64,000 bases of DNA from an uncultured Ardenticatenia bacterium (GTDB lineage Bacteria; Chloroflexota; Anaerolineae; 4572-78; NAK82): the NCBI GenBank assembly GCA_937127125.1, contig CAKZLO010000002.1:62001-126000 (forward strand), given 5' to 3'. Under the pieces are notes generated by a model. The model saw only the letters and a program-made list of their open reading frames with translations, had not been told where the DNA came from and did no database searches. Position 1 is the first letter of the stretch. Every line of letters starts with the position of its first letter. Position numbers and translations under genes: made by a program. This document shows, piece by piece, positions 27,362 to 37,984 of this stretch.

Positions 27362-28990
27362 TCACTGGAGACGAACGTCGTGCAGGATGGGGAACCATCC
27401 TTGGGCATCAAAGCGCAATCCTTGCACGCGAGTGCTCACCCCATTCAGATTGACCGGATCCCGGATAGGAATGAGGAGCACAAGCTCCATGATGCGCTTT
27501 TGCGCCTGGGCATACAGCTCTGCGCGCGCGGCAGGGTCACCGAGCTCGCGCGCACGCTCGAGCAGATCATCCAACACAACGTCCGTCGCGCGAGTCCAAT
27601 TGAACGTGCTGTTGGAGTGATAGTAGGTGTGAAGCAGATCGGGATCGCTGCCAGCATAATTCTGCGGAATAAGATGGTAATCTCCTGCGCGCGCCGCCTC
27701 CAAGGCAGCAGGATAAGTCAATGTGCGAAGACGCAACTGGACGCCAACAGTCATCCACTGCGCCTGAAGCAATTGAGCCACTTCGGGTAGAGACCCCCAT
27801 GTCATCAACACGGCATCCAGAAGCAACGGTTGACCATTTCGATCGCGCACGCCATCACCATCCGTATCCGTGTATCCTGCCTCCTCCAGCAGCTGCGCTG
27901 CCTCTGCTGGGTCAAATCGAACAAGTGTATCCGGCATCTCAATGTGGCCAAACGTGGCTGAACTAAGTGGGCCGGTCGCAGGAGGCGAAAAACCACCAAA
28001 AATGGCCTGTACAATTTCCTCCCGGTTGGTGGCAAACAACAGCGCGCGCCGCACGCGCACGTCATCCAGAGGGGGACGCTGCGTATTCAGGATCAGACCC
28101 AGCGATTGGCCCGGAATAGGCACGGGAACAACTGTAAAATGTTCATCCTCCTGTAAACGCGCTGCGTCCAGCGGCGGGATCTCCCCCATGACATGGACAT
28201 CTCCGGCTTGCAGAGCAAGGGAACGCCCTGCAGGATCGGTGAAAAACCTGAAGACAACACGTTCCAAATGTGCGGGACCCTGATGGTCGTGAATAGAAGG
28301 CCCCCAAGCATACTCATCGTTGCGCACGATAGTCAAATGGTCGTTGGGCACGTACTCCTCAAAGCGAAACGGCCCAGTACCTACTTGGTGAAATTGATAG
28401 TCAACGCCCCAACGAGTCAGTGCCTGTGGCGAAGCCATTCCCAGATATACTTGAGACAACCCATCCAGCAACGGCGCATAAGGAGAGAAGAGATGAATTG
28501 CCACTGTGTATTCGTCAATGGTCTCGACTGAACGAAATGGCCCAAGCAGAAACACAGCCTTTTGTGATCGAGTGGCAGGATCCACAATGCGCTGGAGGTT
28601 TGCTTGCACGGCAGCAGCATTGAAGGGAGTGCCATCATGGAACTTCACGTCGCGCCGCAAATGAAATGTGTATGTCAGGCCATCCTCGCTAATCTCCCAC
28701 GACTCAGCCAGCCCAGGCACAAATTGCTGCGATGCTTCGGGCGAACCTGTCGCACGATATACCAGCGTATCATACACGCTGCGCAACGGGATACCTAGCT
28801 CTGAAGAAGCATTCACATGCGGATCGATTCCAGAAGGTGAGAGCGTCAAACCGTATAATAGGGTCGCTTCCTGTCGCGACAAAGGGGCATCGGCGCTTGC
28901 AACATCCACAACCTCAGCGTGCATGACAAACCTAACGATGAGAGTGAAAGCAAGAAGAGCGAGAAGGGTCAGCCCCCGAGTCCTACGCAT
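27362..28990 (-). CDS. ABC transporter substrate-binding protein, family 5 (peptide/nickel type)
   Basis: 542 residues. An N-terminal hydrophobic segment (about 5-25) serves as signal peptide or anchor; no lipobox cysteine is visible. Family features: VYDTLVYRA, PGLAESWEISEDGLTYTFHLRRDVKFHDGTPF and GTGPFRFEEY. A short acidic DTDGDGVRDRNG loop looks like a calcium-binding insertion, common in this family. I prefer the ATG at 28990 over 28996 because AAGGGG sits 6 nt before it. It is the first gene of the transporter operon and has its own promoter. The ligand cannot be told from sequence; Ni2+ or Ni-chelate is suggested by the downstream hyp genes. Confidence 0.9.
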   Translation of the reverse strand: MRRTRGLTLLALLAFTLIVRFVMHAEVVDVASADAPLSRQEATLLYGLTLSPSGIDPHVNASSELGIPLRSVYDTLVYRATGSPEASQQFVPGLAESWEISEDGLTYTFHLRRDVKFHDGTPFNAAAVQANLQRIVDPATRSQKAVFLLGPFRSVETIDEYTVAIHLFSPYAPLLDGLSQVYLGMASPQALTRWGVDYQFHQVGTGPFRFEEYVPNDHLTIVRNDEYAWGPSIHDHQGPAHLERVVFRFFTDPAGRSLALQAGDVHVMGEIPPLDAARLQEDEHFTVVPVPIPGQSLGLILNTQRPPLDDVRVRRALLFATNREEIVQAIFGGFSPPATGPLSSATFGHIEMPDTLVRFDPAEAAQLLEEAGYTDTDGDGVRDRNGQPLLLDAVLMTWGSLPEVAQLLQAQWMTVGVQLRLRTLTYPAALEAARAGDYHLIPQNYAGSDPDLLHTYYHSNSTFNWTRATDVVLDDLLERARELGDPAARAELYAQAQKRIMELVLLIPIRDPVNLNGVSTRVQGLRFDAQGWFPILHDVRLQ

Positions 28991-29022
28991 AGACATCCCC
29001 TTAGAAGCAAACTTCAGTCAGC

Positions 29023-29050
29023 ATTGTATGCAAAACTTTGCCTAACACAA
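29023..29050 (-). promoter_or_regulatory. Promoter of the transporter operon
   Basis: Minus strand -35 TTGTGT (29045-29050), 16-bp spacer, -10 TACAAT (29023-29028), followed by the ribosome site AAGGGG and the binding protein start at 28990. Confidence 0.45.
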
Positions 29051-29096
29051 GAACACACAGAATGCGCGATTTATCAGAACGGGGTCGCAAAATCAC

Positions 29097-29129
29097 GAGG
29101 GCCAGGGACCCGCCACCTCCCTGGCCCTC
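29097..29129 (-). terminator. Strong hairpin, probable terminator upstream of the transporter operon
   Basis: Perfect 12-bp arms GAGGGCCAGGGA (29097-29108) and TCCCTGGCCCTC (29118-29129) with a 9-nt loop. Read on the minus strand the stem is followed after a few bases by ATTTT; on the plus strand by TT only. It would stop transcripts from the MOSC cluster before the transporter promoter. Confidence 0.6.
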
Positions 29130-29336
29130 TTACAAAAGGAGGAGAAAAAGAGGTTTCGAATGCTTATAATATCATGATATTTTAAGCCCTGCAAGACGCA
29201 TACTCGATGTTTACCCTACGCAAAGCAGACGATATCGAAACGCAAAACGAGAGCCAAGGGTCACCGTGGCACGAAGGACGCATCATTGTCGCCGAGAGCC
29301 CAACAGAATACTCTAAATCCATAGTAAGCACACACC

Positions 29337-29936
29337 TTATGCGCGAGTAAGATAGCTGATCGCCTTGTTGCCCATAATACATCCCTCGATGTGGTCTGGT
29401 GCGCTCAGGCCAGAGAAGAACGTTTCAGAAGAAAGCCAAGGATGTGATGAGACGTGCCGGCAGATCCGCTTAGCCTCAGCCAATGCAGCCCGATACAAGG
29501 GGAGCAGCCGTGGAGTTACTACACATCCGCTGCAAGCACGGTGAAACAGCAGTGTCTGATCAGCCGGTGGCAGATCATTAGGCGCATCCGGAGTACAGAT
29601 GTACTCCTCCGCACAGCAGGGCGGATACCCAAAATAGTATGCCTCTCTACGCACCAAACGCGCCGTCTCACCCTCCAACTTGCGTTGATCGAACTCTGCG
29701 CGGTATTGCTCCACAAGCTGGGCATCCCTGCTGAATACCAAATGATGCAAAGGAGTGCCATTCGCTGCATAACGCGTGACACTGGCTGTCACGAGCGCCA
29801 TCCTTCGGAAGAGCGTGAGCACCCACGGTTTAACTGAATATTCCAACCGGCTGAGAGGCTTCACGCCCCACGCTGTCAGGACACCGAGATAGACAGCATC
29901 CTCCTCCAGAAGCGCCGGTGACAGCCAGTCTCCCAT
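29337..29936 (-). CDS. Cysteine-rich protein with CC and CxxC motifs, function unknown
   Basis: 199 residues, not recognised with certainty. The central YFGYPPCCAEEY (C107-C108) followed by FHRACSGC (H132, C135, C138) and further C114, C159 and C186 suggest a metal or Fe-S site. The FGYPxCC pattern recalls DUF483-like proteins of methanogens, but this is a weak resemblance. It lies 2 nt after the small CxxC protein gene and in the same direction as the MOSC gene, so the three probably form an operon with a shared task in sulfur or metal handling. No signal peptide or membrane segment. Confidence 0.7.
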   Translation of the reverse strand: MGDWLSPALLEEDAVYLGVLTAWGVKPLSRLEYSVKPWVLTLFRRMALVTASVTRYAANGTPLHHLVFSRDAQLVEQYRAEFDQRKLEGETARLVRREAYYFGYPPCCAEEYICTPDAPNDLPPADQTLLFHRACSGCVVTPRLLPLYRAALAEAKRICRHVSSHPWLSSETFFSGLSAPDHIEGCIMGNKAISYLTRA

Positions 29937-29938
29937 CC

Positions 29939-30247
29939 TCAGGCATCGCTCATGATCGCAACCAGGAGCTTGCAGTTCACATCGCGATTCGTGATAGGAT
30001 GGCCTGCTTCGGCATAATGGAACAGCCTCGGATTAAAGCGAACCGTGCGCCCATCATCGTGACACACGGTGATGCTGCCCATTCCCATCAGCGCTCCGCA
30101 GCGTGGACAAGGAACTACTCCCCTCTGCAGCCCGCTTGTATCAATGAAGACCCTACCACTACGGTAGCCAGATCTGCCTCCCTCGCTGATCGCGCTTCTT
30201 GAGCGGCACAGCGCGGCTATCTTGCGGATGGCATCTTCGGGTGTCAT
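29939..30247 (-). CDS. Small CxxC protein, function unknown
   Basis: 102 residues. A zinc-ribbon-like GVVPCPRCGALMG stands in the middle; C14, C62 and C95 (approximate) are other cysteines. The stretch VRFNPRLFHYAEAGHPIT is hydrophilic and possibly a ligand-binding beta part. I chose ATG 30247; a TTG at 30259 is in frame. It is 27 nt after the MOSC gene and 2 nt before the CC protein gene, which is the main reason to accept it as real. Confidence 0.6.
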   Translation of the reverse strand: MTPEDAIRKIAALCRSRSAISEGGRSGYRSGRVFIDTSGLQRGVVPCPRCGALMGMGSITVCHDDGRTVRFNPRLFHYAEAGHPITNRDVNCKLLVAIMSDA

Positions 30248-30274
30248 GAGTGTTACCAATCCTGGCAGGTGCTT

Positions 30275-30730
30275 CTACCGGGCAATAATCGTATCGCCAA
30301 CGCGAATCTTTCCCCCACGCACCACACGAGCGCAGATGCCGCCTCGTCCCATAAGGGCCCGCATCATTCCCGGCTCCGTGAGGCTCTCCACATAGGAACA
30401 GGGCGGTCGCGGCCGGTCGTATTCAAGGATGGCTTCACCCACCTGAAATTGTCGGCCTCGCAGCTGTTCCAGCTCGATGCCACGCGTGACAATGTTACGT
30501 CGATGTTCACCATCTCGCACATGGATGCCAGTTTGCTGAAAGATCTCATCTAGATGTTCTCCCTGGATCAACGTCACCTGACACTCATCCACGCCTGTCC
30601 AGTAGCCGGTACGCTCGCAGTAGCGATCGCCCTCCAGTCCGCATCCCTCTAGAGCAGTTACTTCGTCGACTGACTGCATAGGTTGTCCACCCGCCGCAAC
30701 GACAAAAATGGCCTCAACTGTGCCTTGCAT
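30275..30730 (-). CDS. MOSC domain protein
   Basis: 151 residues, a stand-alone MOSC domain. GLEGDRYCER, QVTLIQGEHLDEI and RRNIVTRGIEL are family motifs, and PPCSYVE holds the conserved cysteine that can carry a persulfide. MOSC domains transfer sulfur or bind molybdenum cofactor, as in the end of Moco sulfurase and in YiiM. Followed by two small cysteine-containing proteins in the same direction, it probably starts a sulfur or metal-cofactor operon. No Moco enzyme is encoded in the window. Confidence 0.9.
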   Translation of the reverse strand: MQGTVEAIFVVAAGGQPMQSVDEVTALEGCGLEGDRYCERTGYWTGVDECQVTLIQGEHLDEIFQQTGIHVRDGEHRRNIVTRGIELEQLRGRQFQVGEAILEYDRPRPPCSYVESLTEPGMMRALMGRGGICARVVRGGKIRVGDTIIAR

Positions 30731-30901
30731 CTCTGATCCCCCTATTCCACTACCTTCCGCACAACCTGAATTTAATCACAGGCGGTCAGGCAGAGCAAAC
30801 CCTTGCAGAGCCACAGGCAACCGGCTTACGCGCCGCCTTGGTGGAGCACAGCTAAACGCACTGGCGAGAGGCGAAACACAGTCAGGCCCTAGCATCTCGC
30901 C

Positions 30902-32062
30902 TTAGATGACGATTAGCTCACGCCGATAGGAAGAGAATTGCTCCACGCCATCTTTAGTGACCCGCACACCATCCTCCCAACGTGCACCATAATTTGGGGT
31001 GTACAGGAAACAATCCACTTGGAAAGTATAGTTTTCCTGCAGCACGTAATCCGAATTGGTCTCAATCCAAGGATGCTCACACTCCATCAGGCCGATACCA
31101 TGGCATGGCCCGTACAGGATGCAATCGCCATACCCACGTTGTGTGATGAAATCTTGCACAGCCAATGCCACATCACGCGCAGGAACGCCAGCCCGCATAA
31201 CCTCCATAGTCTTTGCCGAGGCGTCTAGTCCCACTTGCAGGAACTTCCGAATCTCATCCGACATGCGCCCTAACACGACCGGCCGGCCCACGCTGGACGA
31301 GTACCCACCCACTCGCGCACCAATATTGAGCTGGATAATCTCGCCTTCCACCAGCTTCTTGGCGGTAGGGCGCCCGATGGCATTGGCGCTGTTGCGGCCG
31401 GAAAGCACATAGAGGGGGTGTCCCTCATACTCTGCACCCAGCTCGTACATCTTAGCCTGAGCGATGCCCACCACCTGGGTTTCACTCATCCCGGGCTTGA
31501 TGTGGTTGAGCACAGCTTCTATTGCCTGCTCAGAGATCTGGAAAGCGCGCCGCAGCAGTGTCAGCTCGTTCTCACTTTTCACCTTGCGCATTTCGATGAG
31601 AATGTCATCTGCACGCACCAGTTCACCGCCAGCCATAGCACGCCGCAGCGCTTCATAAACCGGGGCCACAATAATTGGATAGCCTACCATGCCCAATCGT
31701 CTCACACCCTTGCCGTGCGAGATCTCATCGAAGACGCTGGTGAACGTGTCAAGCTGTTTACCTGGGTACTCTGGCTCAGCCGACTCGCGAAACTCTAGGA
31801 TCTGGCGAATCTTCTCAATTTTGCTGCGACTCTGGGCATAGGTTAAGCTCTCCGGCCCGATGATCAGGATGGGATCGCCCTCCACAGGCACCAATACACC
31901 AGCCGTCTCAAATGCTGGCCAATAATCCGAGAGGTAACGCACATTTTGGGGTTCTGCCTCGCTGCCAAAGGCAAACAAGGCATCGAGTCCGCGTCTGGCG
32001 AGCTCCTGCTGGACGCGTCTGATGCGTTCTTGGAATTCTGACTTGGGAATCTCGGTTATCAT
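30902..32062 (-). CDS. M24-fold (creatinase/prolidase family) protein with non-canonical metal ligands
   Basis: 386 residues: N-terminal creatinase-type domain (about 10-150) and C-terminal pita-bread domain (about 160-380). Aminopeptidase P enzymes use Asp, Asp, His, Glu, Glu to bind two metals. Here the corresponding residues by motif are N246 (QLNIGAR), S257 (GYSSSVGRP), H321 (PCHGIGL), D350 (FQVDCFLY) and E363 (RWEDGV). Two ligands are lost and one is changed, so it is unlikely to be a normal dinuclear metallopeptidase. It may act like creatinase, which works without metal, or as another hydrolase. AGGAG precedes the ATG. It follows the LacI gene by 115 bp and may be its target. Confidence 0.85.
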   Translation of the reverse strand: MITEIPKSEFQERIRRVQQELARRGLDALFAFGSEAEPQNVRYLSDYWPAFETAGVLVPVEGDPILIIGPESLTYAQSRSKIEKIRQILEFRESAEPEYPGKQLDTFTSVFDEISHGKGVRRLGMVGYPIIVAPVYEALRRAMAGGELVRADDILIEMRKVKSENELTLLRRAFQISEQAIEAVLNHIKPGMSETQVVGIAQAKMYELGAEYEGHPLYVLSGRNSANAIGRPTAKKLVEGEIIQLNIGARVGGYSSSVGRPVVLGRMSDEIRKFLQVGLDASAKTMEVMRAGVPARDVALAVQDFITQRGYGDCILYGPCHGIGLMECEHPWIETNSDYVLQENYTFQVDCFLYTPNYGARWEDGVRVTKDGVEQFSSYRRELIVI

Positions 32063-32177
32063 ATGACCTACTCCTTGTAATCATAATGGTCTTTCCTTCA
32101 TGCTGGGTGGCTGTTGTCGGACCTCTTATGCATTCCACGCACGATGTAACGCGATCAACCTTTCACAGCACCAAACG

Positions 32178-33290
32178 TCAACCCTCGCACTTGGAGCACC
32201 TCCTTTCCGCTCTTCGTGCGGATGAGCTACCTTTTTCCCCTATATCTCGCCTGCGGTTCGAAGCAAAGTGGCACCCGCACGACTCGCCGATCAACAGCTG
32301 TACAGGTACTCTCACGTAGTGTGGCTGATCGCTATAGCCCGCTACTGTTCTAGCCTGCAACACCAGTCTGGCAGCTTCCTCGCCGATTCTCTCCCAGTCA
32401 TAGCCCAGTGTGGTCAAGATTGGTCGCAGGAAAGTGCCAAACTCCACCCCATCGAACGAGACAACCGCTACATCCCGCGGCACGCACAAGCCACACTCCT
32501 GAATGGCGTACAAGGCGCCCATACACATCAAGTTGTTGCTGCTGAAAATAGCTGTGGGCGGCCATTTACCTTCCAACCACTCTCGTGTGATCCGATAGCC
32601 ATCCTCGACCGACCAGTTGCCGGCAGCAATCAGCATCCCCTCCGATGTGTAGCCTGCTTCCTGTAATGCCTGACGACAACCTTCCATGCGCTCTCGGGCG
32701 TGGCTCTCAGCCTCTGGGCCGGCCAGAACCCCGATGCGACGATGTCCGTGTTGTATCAGATGCTGCATCAACTGATAAGCTCCGACCTGATTCTCTGCGC
32801 TTACGATGCCGTATTCGAAGCCACCCAGATAGTTATCTATAGACACGACAGGAATACCATGCTGGACGACCATTTCCCTGAAAGCTTCCAGACACTCCGA
32901 TGTCGCTGTAGAAGCCAGAATGACACCTTCAACGCGCCGGTCAAGCATAACTTCAGCGGCATGCTTTTCCTTCTTCGGATCGCGTCCCGTGTTCACAATG
33001 AACAAATCGAATTCGGGCGACTCTATGCTGCTAATATAACGGTCTGCGCCAATGACGAGGTGGCCATAGAATGGGTTAGAAATATCGTGGATAATGAAGC
33101 CGATTGTGTACGTGCGCCCGTATTTGAGGCGACGCGCAACAGGATTCGGTCGGTACTGCAGTGCTTGAATGGCATCCAGCACGCGCCGGCGTGTGGCAGC
33201 ATCAATATAATCCACATCTCGCACAACGCGTGAGACAGTGCTGACCGATACGCCGGCGGCTCTCGCCACATCCTTCAAAGTAGCAACCAT
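32178..33290 (-). CDS. LacI family transcriptional regulator
   Basis: 370 residues. The helix-turn-helix TLKDVARAAGVSVSTVSRVVRD occupies residues about 4-25, the hinge about 45-60 (YRPNPVARRLKYGRT), and a periplasmic-binding-protein-like effector domain follows. The C terminus runs on about 30 residues past the usual SCGC end. I chose ATG 33290 because the HTH begins there; in-frame codons upstream lie in the promoter. A double operator sits between promoter and start codon, so it almost surely represses itself. The effector is unknown; the adjacent M24-fold gene suggests a small amide or peptide-like compound. Confidence 0.93.
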   Translation of the reverse strand: MVATLKDVARAAGVSVSTVSRVVRDVDYIDAATRRRVLDAIQALQYRPNPVARRLKYGRTYTIGFIIHDISNPFYGHLVIGADRYISSIESPEFDLFIVNTGRDPKKEKHAAEVMLDRRVEGVILASTATSECLEAFREMVVQHGIPVVSIDNYLGGFEYGIVSAENQVGAYQLMQHLIQHGHRRIGVLAGPEAESHARERMEGCRQALQEAGYTSEGMLIAAGNWSVEDGYRITREWLEGKWPPTAIFSSNNLMCMGALYAIQECGLCVPRDVAVVSFDGVEFGTFLRPILTTLGYDWERIGEEAARLVLQARTVAGYSDQPHYVRVPVQLLIGESCGCHFASNRRRDIGEKGSSSARRAERRCSKCEG

Positions 33291-33308
33291 TGCTCTGATT
33301 CGCACCCG

Positions 33309-33339
33309 TCTGGCAACGTTATCTGACAACGTTGCCAGA
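33309..33339. promoter_or_regulatory. LacI-type double operator
   Basis: Perfect inverted repeat of 12-bp arms TCTGGCAACGTT (33309-33320) and AACGTTGCCAGA (33328-33339) with a 7-bp spacer. It can be read as two LacI-family operators around AACGTT centres 13 bp apart. It begins just past the predicted transcription start of the LacI gene. Confidence 0.8.
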
Positions 33340-33350
33340 TATCCACTTCT

Positions 33351-33379
33351 ATTATCACACATAACACGTTCAGAGTCAA
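33351..33379 (-). promoter_or_regulatory. Promoter of the LacI gene
   Basis: Minus strand -35 TTGACT (33374-33379), 17-bp spacer, -10 GATAAT (33351-33356). The predicted start is near 33344, so the operator occupies about +5 to +35. Confidence 0.75.
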
Positions 33380-33439
33380 GCTCTGTTTTATTATGTTAAG
33401 TTTCGTTCTCAACCTTCCGGCCTAGAACGAGACAGATGT

Positions 33440-33468
33440 TTGCATAATGCAGGTCGTTGCACTACACT
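33440..33468 (+). promoter_or_regulatory. Promoter of the histidine kinase gene
   Basis: -35 TTGCAT (33440-33445), 17-bp spacer, -10 TACACT (33463-33468). A 7-bp inverted repeat TCGTTCT/AGAACGA (33403-33409 and 33424-33430) sits just upstream of the -35. The promoter position excludes the in-frame ATG at 33447 as the start and supports 33531. Confidence 0.5.
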
Positions 33469-33530
33469 ATTCTACCACTCAACAAAATGGCGCGATCGGA
33501 GCGGCCTATGGATCTGGAGATGAGAAGACC

Positions 33531-34922
33531 ATGAGCGAACGTCCTCCCGACACGTCCGATGAAGCCGAAATGGCCTACGCGCAGGCCAGGCGCTATGGCG
33601 AAGACTTGGTGCGCATCTATCAGCAAGAACGCGCCAGGCGACAAGAGCTGGAAGTCACCAACCAGAAGTTGCGCGTGGTGTGGGCCACAGCACCTAACGG
33701 GCTGGCCGTCTTGGACGAAAGAATGATCGTGGTGCAGGCCAACCCTCGCTTTGAGGCATTAGTCGAATGCCACGACTGCGTAGGGCGCCATTTGAGTGAG
33801 TTGCTCCCCTCACAGCAGCTCGTCACAACCCTTCTCAACGCTGCCGACCAACATATCCCGCTCGTCAATGTCGAGGTCACCCTGTCATATCCTACTCACC
33901 AACGCACTATCCAAGCCATGGGCTCCCCACTTGTTGCTGGCGCTCAACGCGGCTGGGTGCTCAGCCTGTTCGACCTGACAGAGCGTAAGCGCCTTGAGAG
34001 CCTTAAACAGGAATTTATCGACATTGCCGCGCACGAGCTGCGAACCCCTCTTGCTATCATTCTGGGTTTTGCCAATGTATTGAGTGAAGAGCTGGCTAAT
34101 TCGTCTGACCCCGCTGCTCTAGAATCCATCCATGCTATCGCCGGCGCAGCCAACCGCCTGAAAATGATCGTTAACGAGCTTGTAGACTTTGCGGAAGTGC
34201 GCAGCAGTGTACCTGAGGGAAGGATAGAGCAGTTCGATCTAGGCCAAGTGGTTGAACAGGTGGTCAGCGCAGCCTCGTACCAGGCCAATCAAGCAGGGAT
34301 CAGGCTCGTAGTCCAGCCCGCTGGTTGCCCATTGCCGATAACTGGTGACCGCACAATGTTGATCCAAGCGATCAGACACCTGCTGGACAACGCCATCAAG
34401 TTCAATCGTCCCGGCGGAAGGGTCTACGTGCGCGTCTCTCAGGAGAACAACTGGACAACGCTGGAGATTGAGGATACTGGGGTCGGTATCCCTGCCGCCG
34501 AGCGGGAGAGAATCTTTGACATGTTCTATCAAGTAGAAGAGCATATGACGCGTCGACAGGGCGGCCTGGGCATGGGTCTGGCAATTGCCAGACGCGCTGT
34601 TGAGTTCCACGGAGGCCGCATTGAGGTATCCAGCATAATGGGAAAGGGGAGCTGCTTCCGTGTGATCTTGCCGTCACTTCCTCAGCGACCATTTCCTTCG
34701 CCGCACTCCCAGTCTGAGATGGACCGTCGCCAGATTCTCGTCTACGGACAGGACCTAGCGCGTGTTTTTGTCGCCCAACGCGCATTAGCCCAAAAATTGT
34801 CTCGAGTGGCACAGCTGTGCCAAGAGCTCGAACAACTGGCACAGGCAGGTAAGCTGTCGGAAGTCTCCGAACTTGCACGTCAGATTGTTCGCGAAGCCTC
34901 TACCGCGTCCGAAACCCAGTGA
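33531..34922 (+). CDS. Soluble PAS-domain histidine kinase, orphan
   Basis: 463 residues, no membrane segment. Order: N-terminal coiled helix (about 16-44), PAS domain (about 45-150), dimerisation box IAAHELRTPLAIILG with H168, N-box LLDNAIKFN (N287), G1 DTGVGI (315-320), G2 GGLGMGL (344-350), then an 80-residue C-terminal tail. The tail segment YGQDLARVFVAQRALAQKL (405-423) repeats the N-terminal YGEDLVRIYQQERARRQEL (22-40) with 9 of 19 residues identical. It autophosphorylates on H168; no response regulator gene is nearby. It is divergent from the LacI gene. Confidence 0.92.
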   Translation: MSERPPDTSDEAEMAYAQARRYGEDLVRIYQQERARRQELEVTNQKLRVVWATAPNGLAVLDERMIVVQANPRFEALVECHDCVGRHLSELLPSQQLVTTLLNAADQHIPLVNVEVTLSYPTHQRTIQAMGSPLVAGAQRGWVLSLFDLTERKRLESLKQEFIDIAAHELRTPLAIILGFANVLSEELANSSDPAALESIHAIAGAANRLKMIVNELVDFAEVRSSVPEGRIEQFDLGQVVEQVVSAASYQANQAGIRLVVQPAGCPLPITGDRTMLIQAIRHLLDNAIKFNRPGGRVYVRVSQENNWTTLEIEDTGVGIPAAERERIFDMFYQVEEHMTRRQGGLGMGLAIARRAVEFHGGRIEVSSIMGKGSCFRVILPSLPQRPFPSPHSQSEMDRRQILVYGQDLARVFVAQRALAQKLSRVAQLCQELEQLAQAGKLSEVSELARQIVREASTASETQ

Positions 34923-34943
34923 AAACTGACACAACAAAGGCAA

Positions 34944-34980
34944 GGCGTGGCATATACTATACCATCATAGATGCCACGCC
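34944..34980. terminator. Hairpin between convergent genes, probable bidirectional terminator
   Basis: Arms GGCGTGGCAT (34944-34953) and ATGCCACGCC (34971-34980) form a perfect 10-bp stem. The inner loop can add CTAT/ATAG. It lies midway in the 82-bp gap between the stops of the kinase gene and clpB. No long T run follows on either strand. Confidence 0.6.
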
Positions 34981-35004
34981 CTGTCCGCCACACATGCATT
35001 CGCC

Positions 35005-37647
<2,643 letters not shown>

Positions 37648-37984
37648 AGACAACCTCCAATTGTGAATTTGTGCCACTTACATGCAAATAAAGTAGGCAT
37701 TCGTACGCGTGGCATTAGAATGTGCATAGCCTGTCACCCTGCCAGAGCACAGGCTCGACACTCGCTTCCCAGCTTAGCCGGGACATATTAGAGTCGTATA
37801 AGAATTATGTTGAGATTATGTTAGAGATTGGGAGCATCCAACCTTTTCAGACGGGCGAGATTTCCGCGGAGTATGGGCCTGAGGTCAAACCGTCACACGA
37901 GTGGGCGACAACACCAAAGCCCGAGGTAGCTTTGACTGGCATTGGGACAACAGGGGTGATCATCGTGCAATTGGAAAAGTGCGC
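37648..37984. other. Intergenic region (337 bp) upstream of clpB
   Basis: No convincing gene. The clpB ribosome site lies at its left end. A hairpin-like CATTC/GAATG pair near 37700 is too short to interpret, and no CIRCE sequence (TTAGCACTC-N9-GAGTGCTAA) was found. Confidence 0.5.

Larger units (their letters stand above)
28991..29336. other. Intergenic region (346 bp) with promoter, hairpin and palindrome
   Basis: No gene is seen here. It contains the transporter promoter, a 12-bp-stem hairpin (29097-29129) and a perfect 14-bp palindrome AATATCATGATATT at 29168-29181 within an AT-rich patch. These could be terminator and operator elements. Confidence 0.6.

Noticed and set aside
33447-33530. 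ATG 84 bp upstream as start of the histidine kinase
   Set aside because: It lies between the -35 and -10 boxes of the probable promoter and adds residues unlike the family.
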